Part shown: piece after piece, positions 1 through 8,658 of the stretch
Numbering within the stretch: position 1 is the stretch's first letter
How the letters are laid out: each line of letters begins with the position of its first letter
DNA from: DATBQN01 sp963755825
GTDB lineage: Bacteria; Acidobacteriota; Thermoanaerobaculia; Multivoradales; UBA5704
NCBI GenBank assembly: GCA_963755825.1
Contig: CAVWLA010000001.1
Span: forward strand, 1,736,001-1,800,000
Length of the DNA stretch: 64,000 bases
Direction: 5' to 3'
The notes under the pieces: model-generated
Seen by the model: the letters and a program-made list of their open reading frames with translations, nothing else
Told to the model about the DNA's origin: nothing
Database searches by the model: none
Program-made: the position numbers and the translations under genes

Positions 1-2
1 TG

Positions 3-3000
3 ACCGTGCCGACGACGACGACGCCGAATCCGGTGGAGCACGCCGGCAACACCGGCGGCAACAACGGCCGCCTCGACTCCCTCGACGACCGCACCTTCCA
101 GGTGATGATCCGCAACGGCCGCCTGTGGACGGCGCACAACTTCCGCGTCAGCAGCGCCGGCGTCGCCAACACCGGGGCACAGTCGCGCAACGCCATCCGC
201 TGGTACGAGTTCCAGAATCTCACCACCACGCCCACTCTGGTGCAGTCCGGCACGGTGTTCGACAACGCCGCCACGCGGGCCGCCGCGCGGCAGTACTTCA
301 TCCCCACCGTGACGGTGACCGGCCAGGGGCATTCGGTCCTCGGCTTCACCGCCGCGGGAACCCCGCTGGGGGCCACCCCTGCATACGTGGGACGCCTCTC
401 CGGCGACACCCTGGGGACGATGACCGGGCCGCCGACGGTCGCCGCCGTGCTCTTCGGGACGACCGCCGCCGGCTACAACCCGCCGGGCGATCCCGGCGGC
501 CCCTCGCGGCGCTGGGGCGACTATTCGTTCACCGTCATCGATCCGCTCGACGACATGACGGTGTGGTCGATTCAGGAGTACAACCAGGCGTCCAACAGCT
601 ACGCCGTGCGGGTGGCGCGGCTCCTGGCGCCGCCGCCGGCGACGCCGACCTGCTCGGGCTCGCCGATCAGCTTCAGCGGCCCGACTGGAGACGTTGTCAT
701 CGCCGCCACCTCGAGCGGCGGCTCGGGCTTCTACGATCCGGGCACGAACCTGGCGCCGCCGGCGCTCCCCTTCACCCACCTCACCGCCACGGTCACCAAC
801 GCGATCGTCAACAGCGTGACCTACAACTCCCCGACCCAGGTCACCCTCAACATCACCGCCACCGCGACCGGTCCGCAGGACGTCACGCTGGTTAACCCCG
901 ACGGCCAGAGCGTCACCGCGACCGGCTGCATCAACGTCACCAACGCGGTGGTCGCCGACCTCGCGATCACCAAGACCGACGGTGTCACGACGGCGGTGCC
1001 CGGCGGCTCGGTCACCTACACCATCACCGCCTCCAACTCGTCGGCCACACCGGCGACCGGCGCCACCGTCGCCGACACCTTCCCGGCGGTCCTCACCTGC
1101 ACCTGGACCTGCGTCGGCGCCGGCGGCGGCACCTGCACGGCCTCGGGCTCCGGCAACCTCAACGACACCGTCAACCTGCCGGCGGGCGGCAGCGTCACCT
1201 ACACGGCGACCTGCGCGATCTCGGCCGCGGCCACCGGCACGCTCTCGAATACCGCCACCGTGACGCTCGCCGGCGATCCCAACGCCGCCAACAACAGCGC
1301 CACCGACACCGACACCCTGGCGCCGCAGGCCGATCTCGCCATCACCAAGACCGACGGCGTGACGACGGCGAACGCGGGTGGCTCGGTCACCTACACCATC
1401 ACCGCCTCGAACGCCGGACCGAGCAACGCCACCGGCGCGACGGTCGCAGACACCTTCCCGGCGTCCCTCACCTGCACCTGGACCTGCGTCGGCGCCGGCG
1501 GCGGCACCTGCACGGCTTCCGGCTCCGGCAACATCAACGGCACCGTCAACCTGCCCGCCGGCGGCAGCGTCACCTACACGGCGAGCTGCACCATCTCGGC
1601 CGCCGCCACCGGCACCCTCTCCAACACCGCCACGGTGACTGCGCCCGCCGGCGTCACCGACCCGACCCCGGGCAACAACTCGGCGACCGACACCGACACC
1701 CTGGGGGCCTCCGCCGACCTCGCCATCACCAAGACCGACGGCGTGACGACGGCGAACGCGGGCGGCTCGGTCACCTACACCATCACCGCCTCGAACGCCG
1801 GACCGAGCAACGCCACCGGCGCGACGGTCGCAGACACCTACCCGGCGTCCCTCACCTGCACCTGGACCTGCGTCGGCGCCGGCGGCGGCACCTGCACGGC
1901 TTCCGGCTCCGGCAACATCAACGGCACCGTCAACCTGCCCGCCGGCGGCAGCGTCACCTACACGGCGAGCTGCACCATCTCGGCCGCCGCCACCGGCACT
2001 CTCTCCAACACCGCCACGGTGACTGCGCCCGCCGGCGTCACCGACCCGACCCCGGGCAACAACTCGGCGACCGACACCGACACCCTGGGGGCCTCCGCAG
2101 ATCTCGCCATCACCAAGACCGACGGCGTGACGACGGCGAACGCGGGCGGCTCGGTCACCTACACCATCACCGCCTCGAACGCCGGACCGAGCAACGCCAC
2201 CGGCGCGACGGTCGCCGACACCTTCCCGGCGTCCCTCACCTGCACCTGGACCTGCGTCGGCGCCGGCGGCGGCACCTGCACGGCATCCGGCTCCGGCAAC
2301 ATCAACGGCACCGTCAACCTGCCCGCCGGCGGCAGCGTAACCTACACCGCGAGCTGCACCATCTCGGCCGCCGCCACCGGCACCCTCTCCAACACCGCCA
2401 CGGTGACCGCGCCCGCCGGCGTCACCGACCCGACCCCGGGCAACAACTCGGCGACCGACACCGACACCCTGGGGGCCTCCGCAGATCTCGCCATCACCAA
2501 GACCGACGGCGTGACGACGGCGAACGCGGGCGGCTCGGTGACCTACACCATTACCGCCTCGAACGCCGGGCCGAGCAACGCCACCGGCGCCACCGTCGCC
2601 GACACCTTCCCGGCGTCGCTCACCTGCACCTGGACCTGCGTCGGCGCCGGCGGCGGCACCTGCACGGCATCCGGCTCCGGCAACATCAACGGCACCGTCA
2701 ACCTGCCCGCCGGCGGCAGCGTAACCTACACGGCGAGCTGCACCATCTCGGCCGCCGCCACCGGCACTCTCTCCAACACCGCCACGGTGACGGCGCCCGC
2801 CGGCGTCACCGATCCGACGCCGGGCAACAACTCCGCGACCGACACCGACACCCTGGGGGCCTCGGCCGATCTCGCCATCACCAAGACCGACGGCGTCACC
2901 ACGGCGACGGCGGGCGGCTCGGTGACCTACACCATCACCGCCTCGAACGCCGGACCGAGCAACGCCGCCGGCGCCACGGTCGCCGACATCTTCCCCGCCT

Positions 3001-3776
3001 CGCTCACCTGCACCTGGACCTGCGTCGGCGCCGGCGGCGGCACCTGCACGGCTTCCGGCTCCGGTAACATCAACGGCACCGTCAACCTGCCGAGCGGCGG
3101 CAGCGTCACCTACACGGCGAGCTGCACCATCTCCGCCGCCGCCACCGGCACGCTCTCCAACACCGCCACGGTGACGGCGCCCGCCGGCGTCACCGACCCG
3201 AACCCCGGCAACAACTCGGCGACCGACAGCGACACTCTCACTGCCGCGCCCGGCGCCGCGGTCTCGGGCACCAAGACCGCCGCCGGGTCGTTCGTCGTCG
3301 GCGGCACCGTCACCTACACGATCACGCTGACCAACGCCGGACCGGGGGCGCAGGCGGACAACCCGGGCAACGAGCTCACCGACGTCCTGCCGTCGCAGCT
3401 GGCCCTGGTCTCCGCCACGGCGACGAGCGGCACGGCGGCGGCGAACGTCGGCACCAACACCGTCACCTGGAACGGCGCCATCCCGGCGAGCGGCTCGGTG
3501 ACCATCACCATCACCGCCACCATCCTGCCCTCCGCCGTTGGCACGACGGTCTCGAACCAGGGGACCATCTCCTTCGACTCTGACGGCAACGGCACCAATG
3601 ACGCGACGGCGCAGACCGACGACCCCGGCGTCGCCGGCGCCGCCAATCCGACGACCTTCGCCGTGGCGGGGCCGCCAGCGCAAGTCCCGACGCTGTCGAC
3701 GCTCGGTCTGCTCTCGCTGGGGCTCCTGCTGACCGGCATCGCCGTCGGCGTGCTGAGGCGCCGCCGGTCCGCCTGA
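3..3776 (+). CDS. DUF11-repeat surface protein with IPTL-CTERM-type sorting tail (5' partial)
   Basis: The frame is open at the left edge, so the true start lies outside the window and about 1257 residues are visible. The first ~250 residues resemble extracellular propeller-like sequence, with a RWGDYSFTVIDPLDD segment common in such proteins. Six tandem DUF11 (bacterial Ig-like) repeats of about 125-128 residues follow, each beginning ADLAITKTDG and carrying a cysteine-rich core (TCTWTCVGAGGGTC). A more divergent DUF11 copy comes next. The C-terminus is VPTLSTLGLLSLGLLLTG, then a hydrophobic stretch and RRRR, which fits the IPTL-CTERM family of sorting signals (a PEP-CTERM relative processed by exosortase H). 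It is probably a secreted or surface-anchored stalk-like protein. The neighbouring methyltransferase and glycosyltransferase could modify surface polymers, but no direct link is shown. Confidence 0.85.
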   Translation, partial: TVPTTTTPNPVEHAGNTGGNNGRLDSLDDRTFQVMIRNGRLWTAHNFRVSSAGVANTGAQSRNAIRWYEFQNLTTTPTLVQSGTVFDNAATRAAARQYFIPTVTVTGQGHSVLGFTAAGTPLGATPAYVGRLSGDTLGTMTGPPTVAAVLFGTTAAGYNPPGDPGGPSRRWGDYSFTVIDPLDDMTVWSIQEYNQASNSYAVRVARLLAPPPATPTCSGSPISFSGPTGDVVIAATSSGGSGFYDPGTNLAPPALPFTHLTATVTNAIVNSVTYNSPTQVTLNITATATGPQDVTLVNPDGQSVTATGCINVTNAVVADLAITKTDGVTTAVPGGSVTYTITASNSSATPATGATVADTFPAVLTCTWTCVGAGGGTCTASGSGNLNDTVNLPAGGSVTYTATCAISAAATGTLSNTATVTLAGDPNAANNSATDTDTLAPQADLAITKTDGVTTANAGGSVTYTITASNAGPSNATGATVADTFPASLTCTWTCVGAGGGTCTASGSGNINGTVNLPAGGSVTYTASCTISAAATGTLSNTATVTAPAGVTDPTPGNNSATDTDTLGASADLAITKTDGVTTANAGGSVTYTITASNAGPSNATGATVADTYPASLTCTWTCVGAGGGTCTASGSGNINGTVNLPAGGSVTYTASCTISAAATGTLSNTATVTAPAGVTDPTPGNNSATDTDTLGASADLAITKTDGVTTANAGGSVTYTITASNAGPSNATGATVADTFPASLTCTWTCVGAGGGTCTASGSGNINGTVNLPAGGSVTYTASCTISAAATGTLSNTATVTAPAGVTDPTPGNNSATDTDTLGASADLAITKTDGVTTANAGGSVTYTITASNAGPSNATGATVADTFPASLTCTWTCVGAGGGTCTASGSGNINGTVNLPAGGSVTYTASCTISAAATGTLSNTATVTAPAGVTDPTPGNNSATDTDTLGASADLAITKTDGVTTATAGGSVTYTITASNAGPSNAAGATVADIFPASLTCTWTCVGAGGGTCTASGSGNINGTVNLPSGGSVTYTASCTISAAATGTLSNTATVTAPAGVTDPNPGNNSATDSDTLTAAPGAAVSGTKTAAGSFVVGGTVTYTITLTNAGPGAQADNPGNELTDVLPSQLALVSATATSGTAAANVGTNTVTWNGAIPASGSVTITITATILPSAVGTTVSNQGTISFDSDGNGTNDATAQTDDPGVAGAANPTTFAVAGPPAQVPTLSTLGLLSLGLLLTGIAVGVLRRRRSA
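1329..3248 (+). repeat. Five 384-bp near-identical tandem coding repeats (DUF11)
   Basis: Repeat units start at 1329, 1713, 2097, 2481 and 2865 with an exact period of 384 bp (128 codons). An earlier, 375-bp and more divergent unit starts at 954. Units 2 to 5 are nearly identical at nucleotide level, including synonymous positions, which suggests recent duplication or gene conversion. The last unit (2865) is more diverged. The array is in frame, so copy-number change would lengthen or shorten the protein without breaking it. Confidence 0.9.
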
Positions 3777-3795
3777 CGACCGGCCACACCCCATC

Positions 3796-3827
3796 CTGGA
3801 GGGCGACCCCGCGGGGTCGCCCTCCAG
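3796..3827. terminator. Perfect 15-bp GC-rich hairpin after the DUF11 gene
   Basis: Positions 3796-3810 (CTGGAGGGCGACCCC) are the exact reverse complement of 3813-3827, separated by 2 nt, starting 20 nt after the DUF11 stop codon. No T-tract follows, so it is terminator-like or an mRNA 3'-end stabiliser rather than a classical intrinsic terminator. Confidence 0.6.
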
Positions 3828-3895
3828 CTCGATCTCCAGCGCGGGTGCCGACGCCGGACGCTCGCCGAGGCCCGTAGTAAACTGCCGGCAACGAT

Positions 3896-6800
3896 GTGGA
3901 AGCGATGATGTCGTGGCGTTCGCGCCGCGCGGCGGCCATGACGCTCGAGTGGCTGACCGCGAGCGCCGCGGGCGATTGCCCTCTCTGCGGCGACGCCTCG
4001 CCGAAGATCACCGTCTGCCGGTCCCCATCGGTGGTCGAGCGGCGGCGGTGGATGACGCTCCTCCGCTGCCCGGCCTGCGGCGTCGTCTTCGCCGACGACC
4101 TCGCCGCGGTCGACTACGCGGTCGGCGACTTCCAGCAGAAGTACATCGCCCACTACGTCGAGCAGGGCGGCGGCTTCGACGCCACGATCGAGCCGTTCTC
4201 CCGCGCCCTCCCCGCTTCGATCGGCCGCTTCCTCGACGTCGGCTGCGGCTACGGCTTCGCGCTCGACTACGCCCGCTTCGCCTTCGGCTGGGAGGTGCAG
4301 GGCGTTGACCCCTCGGCGCTGGCGGCGGCCGGGTGCGGCGACCTCGCGCTGCCGATCGCGAGCGCCTGCCTCACCCCGGCGCTGGACCTCGGGCGGCCGT
4401 TCGACCTCGTGCTGGCCTCGGAGGTCATCGAGCACGTCGCCGATCCGGTCGGGCTGCTCAAGGCCATCCGCGGCAAGATGTCGGCCGGCGGGCTCCTCGC
4501 GCTGACGACGCCGAACGCCGAGGCTCTCCGCGCCGACGCGCCGCCGACCGACTCCTGGCGCGCCGCGAGCCCCGGCCTCCACCTCGTCATCTTCACCGCC
4601 GCGACGCTCCGCCAGGCTCTCCACGGCGCCGGCTTCACCCAGGTGCGCATCGAGGCGACGCCTCACACTCTGCGCGCCTTCGCCCTCGGCGCCGGCGGCG
4701 ACGCCGGGGCGCTGGCGGACACCGCCCGGCACATCGCGCGGCCGCGCCAGCTCGTCCGCCGCTATCTCGCCAGCCGCGCCCGGCAGGCGCCCGCCGGCTC
4801 GCTCGCGGCGAGCGGTTTCGCCTACCGCCATTTCAAGGCGTGCGTCAACGACGGCGCCCGCGAGGAGGCCGCGGCGAGCTTCGCGCAGCTGCGGGCGGTG
4901 CAGCGGGCGCGCTACGGCCTCGACCTCGAGAAGCCGCGCGAGATCGCCCGCCTCGTCGCCGGCAGCCGCACGAGCCGGGTGGTGAGCGACGGGCGCCTGC
5001 CCGCGAACCTCGGCGGCGGGCTCTACTTCGCCGGGCTCCTGGCGCTCCAGGGGGGCGATCCGGCGGGCACGGCGGCGGCCTACCTCGCGGCGGCGGCCGC
5101 GGCCTGCTCGAAGATCGATCGGGCGTGGAGCGCCCGCGGCGTCGCCGACGCCGAGACGGAGGAGATCCTTCTCCTCGCCCGCAAGCACCTCCCCTTCGCG
5201 GTCGCCGCCGCGGCACCCGAGCGGGCGGTGGCTGCTCTGGCGGAGCTTGCGGAGGTACTGCCGGCGACTTCTTTCCGGGCGGCGCGCGCGGAGACCTTCA
5301 TCCGCCTCGTCAACGCCGGCGCCTACGGCGCCGCGGAGAAGCTGGCGCGGGAGGTCACCGAGGCGCTCGATCTCGGCGGGCTCCAAAGCGCAGGGGATAG
5401 GGCGGGTGATGAGGAGGCTCCGCGGCGGGCGACCGTCGCCCTCGACACCCTCTTCTGCCTCGGCATGCTGGCTCTGCAGACCGGCCGCGCGGCGCAGGCG
5501 GCGGCTTTCTTCGGCCTCGGCGCCCGCCGGCTCGAAGCGCTGATGCGCGACAGGACGCCCGGCGGGGACCTCGGCGGCGCGGCGACCGCGACGGCAGAAG
5601 CCAACACCGCGCGGCTCGCGACGCTCCGCTTCCACGAGGGGCTCGGGCTCGCCGGAGCGGGCCTTGAGACGGCGGCGAGCCCCGCGGTCGAGGCTGCGGG
5701 AGCGAGCGGCCGGCCGGCAGCGATCCTGACCGCCGCCGGTCCCCTCCTCCCCGCCACCCCCGACACATCCGGCGCCCGGCGCGGCGCCCCTCCCGACAGC
5801 GAGCCCGTCCTCCTCATCGCCGAGCGCTTCGCTGCAACGGTCGCCTGCCTGAGCTCCCTCGTCCTGCCGCTCGACGTCGCCGCTCGCGGCGACCGCCCGC
5901 GGCTGCAGGTCGTCGTCGCCGCCGAATCCGCGCCTCTCACCTGGCGCGCCATGACGCTCGCCGAGCCCGGCCTGCGGCGCGACGAGAGCCTCCGCTTGCT
6001 CTTCGCGCCCTTCGCCTCCGCTGCCGGCGACCGCTTCGTGCTCGGCGTCCTGGCGCTCCCAGATCGGGAGCCGGAGCCGGGGCACGCCGGCAGCCGGCGA
6101 GAGAGCGCCGCGGTCGGCGGAATGACCGGCGTCGTCGACCGGCTGCGCATCGCCGCGGCGGGACGGCCGTCGATCGTCCTCGCCTGCGGCGGCGGCGACC
6201 TCCAGCGCGACGATGGCCGGCTGCTGACGGGCGACGGTGGCATGGCCGCCCTGCGCGCCTCCGGCCGCACGCTCCCCACCGCCCACGGCCTCGACGCCTT
6301 CTGGTGCGACGCCCATGGCGTCTACCTGCGCGGGTGGGTCCACGCCTTCGAGCATCGCGTGACGGGCCTCGAGATCTCGGCGGGCGGCCGCTCCGCGCGG
6401 GTGACCGACTTCGCCGATCGCCCCGATCTCCTCGTCCACTATCCGCAGTACGCGCACGTGCGCCACGCCGGCTTCGCCGTCTACCTCGACTGCCCGCCGG
6501 GGCGGCCGCTGCAGGTCACCGTCGAGACCGAGAGCGGCGCCACCAGCTTCCCGCTCGAGCTCCCCCACGGCCCGCTCCCCGAGCTGCCGGCGCTCCGCGA
6601 CAAGGGGCCGCTCGCCAGCCCCGTGGCCGCGGCCCGCTTCGCCGAGCTGGTGAACGCGCTGGGCGGCATCGTCGTCGAGCTCGGCATGCGCACCGCGACG
6701 CCGGGCCTCGGCCCCGCGGACGCCCACCGCCGCGGCCTCTATCGCGGCGTGCGGGCGATCGGCCTCGACATCCATCCCGGCCGCAACGTCGACCTGGTGG

Positions 6801-7288
6801 GCGACGCGCACGCGCTCACCTCGTTCCTCCGCCCGGGCTCCGTCAGCGGCTTCTATTCGAGCGCCGTCCTCGAGCACATCGAGGCGCCCTGGCTGGTTGC
6901 CGCCGAGATCAACCGGCTGCTGCGGCCGGGCGGCGTCACCCTCCACGCGGCGCCGGCGTCGTGGCCGGCGCACGCCGAGCCGAACGACTTCTGGCGCTTC
7001 AGCGCGCAGGGGCTCGCCGCGCTCTTCGGACCCCAGACCGGCTTCGAGGTGCTCGCCGCCTCGATGGAAGGGCCGCTCGTCCTGACGCCGGCGCCGGCGT
7101 GGCGGGCGGACCATCTGGAGATGCCGACGGTGCCGGGGTTCGGCATGTCCTACGTCCTGGCGCGCAAGGTGCGCGACCTGGCGCCGGGCGCCGTCGCCTG
7201 GCCCGCCGACCGCGCGGCGAGCGAGTCGCGGGCGCGGCTCTATCCTGTCGCCGGCCTCGCCGGCTCGCTCGAAGCGGGGAGCGCATGA
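3896..7288 (+). CDS. Large protein with two SAM-methyltransferase domains and a zinc-ribbon N-terminus
   Basis: The protein has up to 1130 residues. Near the N-terminus two CxxC pairs (CPLC at about 28-31, CPAC at about 58-61) suggest a zinc ribbon, as in methyltransferases acting on sugar or glycan substrates. A class I SAM-binding motif, FLDVGCGYGFALDYA, follows near residue 105 with an ASEVIEHVADPVGLLK segment. The central ~450 residues are alanine-rich and helical with no clear family. Near residues 800-880 a beta-rich segment (VYLRGWVHAF) precedes a second methyltransferase-like domain (GLDIHPGRNVDLVGDAHAL, SSAVLEHIEAPW). Start choice is uncertain: GTG 3896, ATG 3905 or ATG 3908; a GGAAG at 3898-3902 favours 3908. 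Its stop overlaps the next gene's start (ATGA), so the two are probably co-translated. It is likely to act in surface polysaccharide or glycoprotein modification; the substrate is unknown. Confidence 0.75.
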   Translation: MEAMMSWRSRRAAAMTLEWLTASAAGDCPLCGDASPKITVCRSPSVVERRRWMTLLRCPACGVVFADDLAAVDYAVGDFQQKYIAHYVEQGGGFDATIEPFSRALPASIGRFLDVGCGYGFALDYARFAFGWEVQGVDPSALAAAGCGDLALPIASACLTPALDLGRPFDLVLASEVIEHVADPVGLLKAIRGKMSAGGLLALTTPNAEALRADAPPTDSWRAASPGLHLVIFTAATLRQALHGAGFTQVRIEATPHTLRAFALGAGGDAGALADTARHIARPRQLVRRYLASRARQAPAGSLAASGFAYRHFKACVNDGAREEAAASFAQLRAVQRARYGLDLEKPREIARLVAGSRTSRVVSDGRLPANLGGGLYFAGLLALQGGDPAGTAAAYLAAAAAACSKIDRAWSARGVADAETEEILLLARKHLPFAVAAAAPERAVAALAELAEVLPATSFRAARAETFIRLVNAGAYGAAEKLAREVTEALDLGGLQSAGDRAGDEEAPRRATVALDTLFCLGMLALQTGRAAQAAAFFGLGARRLEALMRDRTPGGDLGGAATATAEANTARLATLRFHEGLGLAGAGLETAASPAVEAAGASGRPAAILTAAGPLLPATPDTSGARRGAPPDSEPVLLIAERFAATVACLSSLVLPLDVAARGDRPRLQVVVAAESAPLTWRAMTLAEPGLRRDESLRLLFAPFASAAGDRFVLGVLALPDREPEPGHAGSRRESAAVGGMTGVVDRLRIAAAGRPSIVLACGGGDLQRDDGRLLTGDGGMAALRASGRTLPTAHGLDAFWCDAHGVYLRGWVHAFEHRVTGLEISAGGRSARVTDFADRPDLLVHYPQYAHVRHAGFAVYLDCPPGRPLQVTVETESGATSFPLELPHGPLPELPALRDKGPLASPVAAARFAELVNALGGIVVELGMRTATPGLGPADAHRRGLYRGVRAIGLDIHPGRNVDLVGDAHALTSFLRPGSVSGFYSSAVLEHIEAPWLVAAEINRLLRPGGVTLHAAPASWPAHAEPNDFWRFSAQGLAALFGPQTGFEVLAASMEGPLVLTPAPAWRADHLEMPTVPGFGMSYVLARKVRDLAPGAVAWPADRAASESRARLYPVAGLAGSLEAGSA

Positions 7289-8292
7289 CCGCCGGCGCGC
7301 CCCGCATCTCGGTCATCCTGCCGGTCTTCAACGGCAAAGGCTATCTCCGTCAGGCGCTCGACAGTGTGGCGAGCCAGACGCTCCCGCCGTGCGAGCTGGT
7401 CGTCGTCGACGACGGCTCGACCGACGGCTCACTCGATCTGCTGACCGGCTGGGACCCGCCCTTCCCCCTGCGCGTCCTGCGGCAGGAGAACCAGGGCCAG
7501 TCCGCCGCCCGCAACCGCGCCGCCGAGATCGCGGCGGGCGACTACCTGGCGTTCCTGGATCAGGACGACATCTGGCATCCGTCGCACCTCGAGGAGCTGG
7601 CGGCGCCCTGCGTCGACGACCCCAGCCTGGGCTGGGTCTACAGCGACTTCGACGAGATCGACCTCGCGGGCCACCTGGTCACCCGCGGCTTCCTGCGCGA
7701 GCACCACGTGCCGAACCCCAAAGGCTCGATCGTCCAGTGCGTGGCGCGCGATCTCATGGTGCTCCCCTCGGCGAGCCTGCTGCGCCGCGTCGCCTTCGAG
7801 GCCGCCGCAGGCTTCGACGAGAGCCTCTCGGGCTACGAGGACGACGACCTCTTCGTGCGCATCTTTCGCCTCGGCTGGGGCCACGCCTTCCTGCCGCGGC
7901 CGCTCGTCCGCTTCCGCATCCACGGGGCGAGCTCGTCGGCGACGCGGCGCTTCTTCGAGAGCCGCGTGCGCTACGCCGCCAAGCTCGCGGCGCAGTTCCC
8001 CGACGACGCGCGGATGCGCCGCTACTACATGCGCGACGTCGTCGCGCCGCGCTTCTTCCAGACCTCCCTCGACGATTACATGCGGGCCTGCGCCGACGGC
8101 GACTGGGATCTGGCGCGCTTCGCCCTGCGGGTGCTGAACCACTTCGGTCGCCTCCGCCGGCCCAGCGTGCGGCTGCGCTGGAAGCTGCTCTGCGCCCAAC
8201 AGCCCCACCTCTTCCGCCTCCTCGTCAAGCTCAACGACCTGCTCCCTGCCAGCGCGCGCTTCATGCACAACCCAAGCGTCACCCTGCACTGA
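7285..8292 (+). CDS. Family 2 glycosyltransferase
   Basis: The protein has 335 residues. The N-terminus ISVILPVFNGKGYL with VVVDDGSTDGS is the nucleotide-sugar-binding start of a GT-A fold family 2 enzyme. FLDQDDIWHPSHL holds the DxD-type metal/UDP-binding motif. GYEDDDLFVRIFRLGW is the downstream ED motif carrying the likely catalytic base. There is no membrane segment, so it is a cytoplasmic transferase. ATG 7285 overlaps the upstream methyltransferase stop by 4 nt. The pair probably decorates a lipid-linked or cell-surface glycan; donor and acceptor cannot be told from sequence. Confidence 0.9.
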   Translation: MTAGAPRISVILPVFNGKGYLRQALDSVASQTLPPCELVVVDDGSTDGSLDLLTGWDPPFPLRVLRQENQGQSAARNRAAEIAAGDYLAFLDQDDIWHPSHLEELAAPCVDDPSLGWVYSDFDEIDLAGHLVTRGFLREHHVPNPKGSIVQCVARDLMVLPSASLLRRVAFEAAAGFDESLSGYEDDDLFVRIFRLGWGHAFLPRPLVRFRIHGASSSATRRFFESRVRYAAKLAAQFPDDARMRRYYMRDVVAPRFFQTSLDDYMRACADGDWDLARFALRVLNHFGRLRRPSVRLRWKLLCAQQPHLFRLLVKLNDLLPASARFMHNPSVTLH

Positions 8293-8365
8293 GGCGCGGG
8301 CTAGAGCCCGGCTCCTCGCCGCGGGCGCGCGCCTTGCAGAACAACGCCCGCGGGAGGTGAGCCAC

Positions 8366-8572
8366 ATGGCCACGGCGAAAAAGACCAGCAGCAAGAAGAA
8401 GTCGACCTCGAAGGCGAGCGACAAGGTCGAGAAGGTGATGCACGAGAAGAAGGCCGGTACCCTGCGCTCCGGCTCGGGCAAGAAGGTCACGAGCAAGAAG
8501 CAGGCGGTGGCGATCGGCCTCTCCGAGGCGCGGAAGGCCGGCGCCAAGGTCCCCAAGAAAAAGAAGAGCTGA
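8366..8572 (+). CDS. Small lysine-rich DUF6496-type protein
   Basis: The protein has 68 residues and is extremely basic. An N-terminal run of Lys/Ser/Thr (KKTSSKKKSTSK) is followed by the conserved block KVMHEKKAGTLRSGSGKKVT, then SKKQAVAIGLSEARKAG, characteristic of DUF6496. ATG 8366 is chosen over GTG 8357 because GGGAGG (8352-8357) is well placed as its ribosome binding site and would overlap the GTG. The composition suggests nucleic-acid binding, but the function of the family is not established. Confidence 0.8.
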   Translation: MATAKKTSSKKKSTSKASDKVEKVMHEKKAGTLRSGSGKKVTSKKQAVAIGLSEARKAGAKVPKKKKS

Positions 8573-8617
8573 GCCATCGGCAGGGTCGGCTCGAAGGCAG
8601 GAGCGGTGGACGAGTCG

Positions 8618-8645
8618 TCGACCACCGTACAACCCTTGCTACAAT
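8618..8645 (+). promoter_or_regulatory. Candidate sigma70-type promoter for the CHAT-STAND gene
   Basis: TCGACC (8618-8623) and TACAAT (8640-8645) are separated by 16 bp. The start codon at 8659 is only 13 nt past the -10 box and no Shine-Dalgarno sequence precedes it, so the transcript would have a very short leader or be almost leaderless. Confidence 0.4.
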
Positions 8646-8658
8646 AAAAGCTCGACCG

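Noticed and set aside
954..3248. CRISPR-like regular repeats
   Set aside because: The repeat unit is 384 bp, in frame and encodes DUF11 domains; there are no short repeats with unique spacers and no cas genes.
3314..7114. A 1266-codon open frame on the minus strand opposite the DUF11 end and the methyltransferase
   Set aside because: It is Arg/Glu/Gly/Ala-rich with no family motif and lies antisense to clear domains; such frames are normal shadows in DNA of this GC content.
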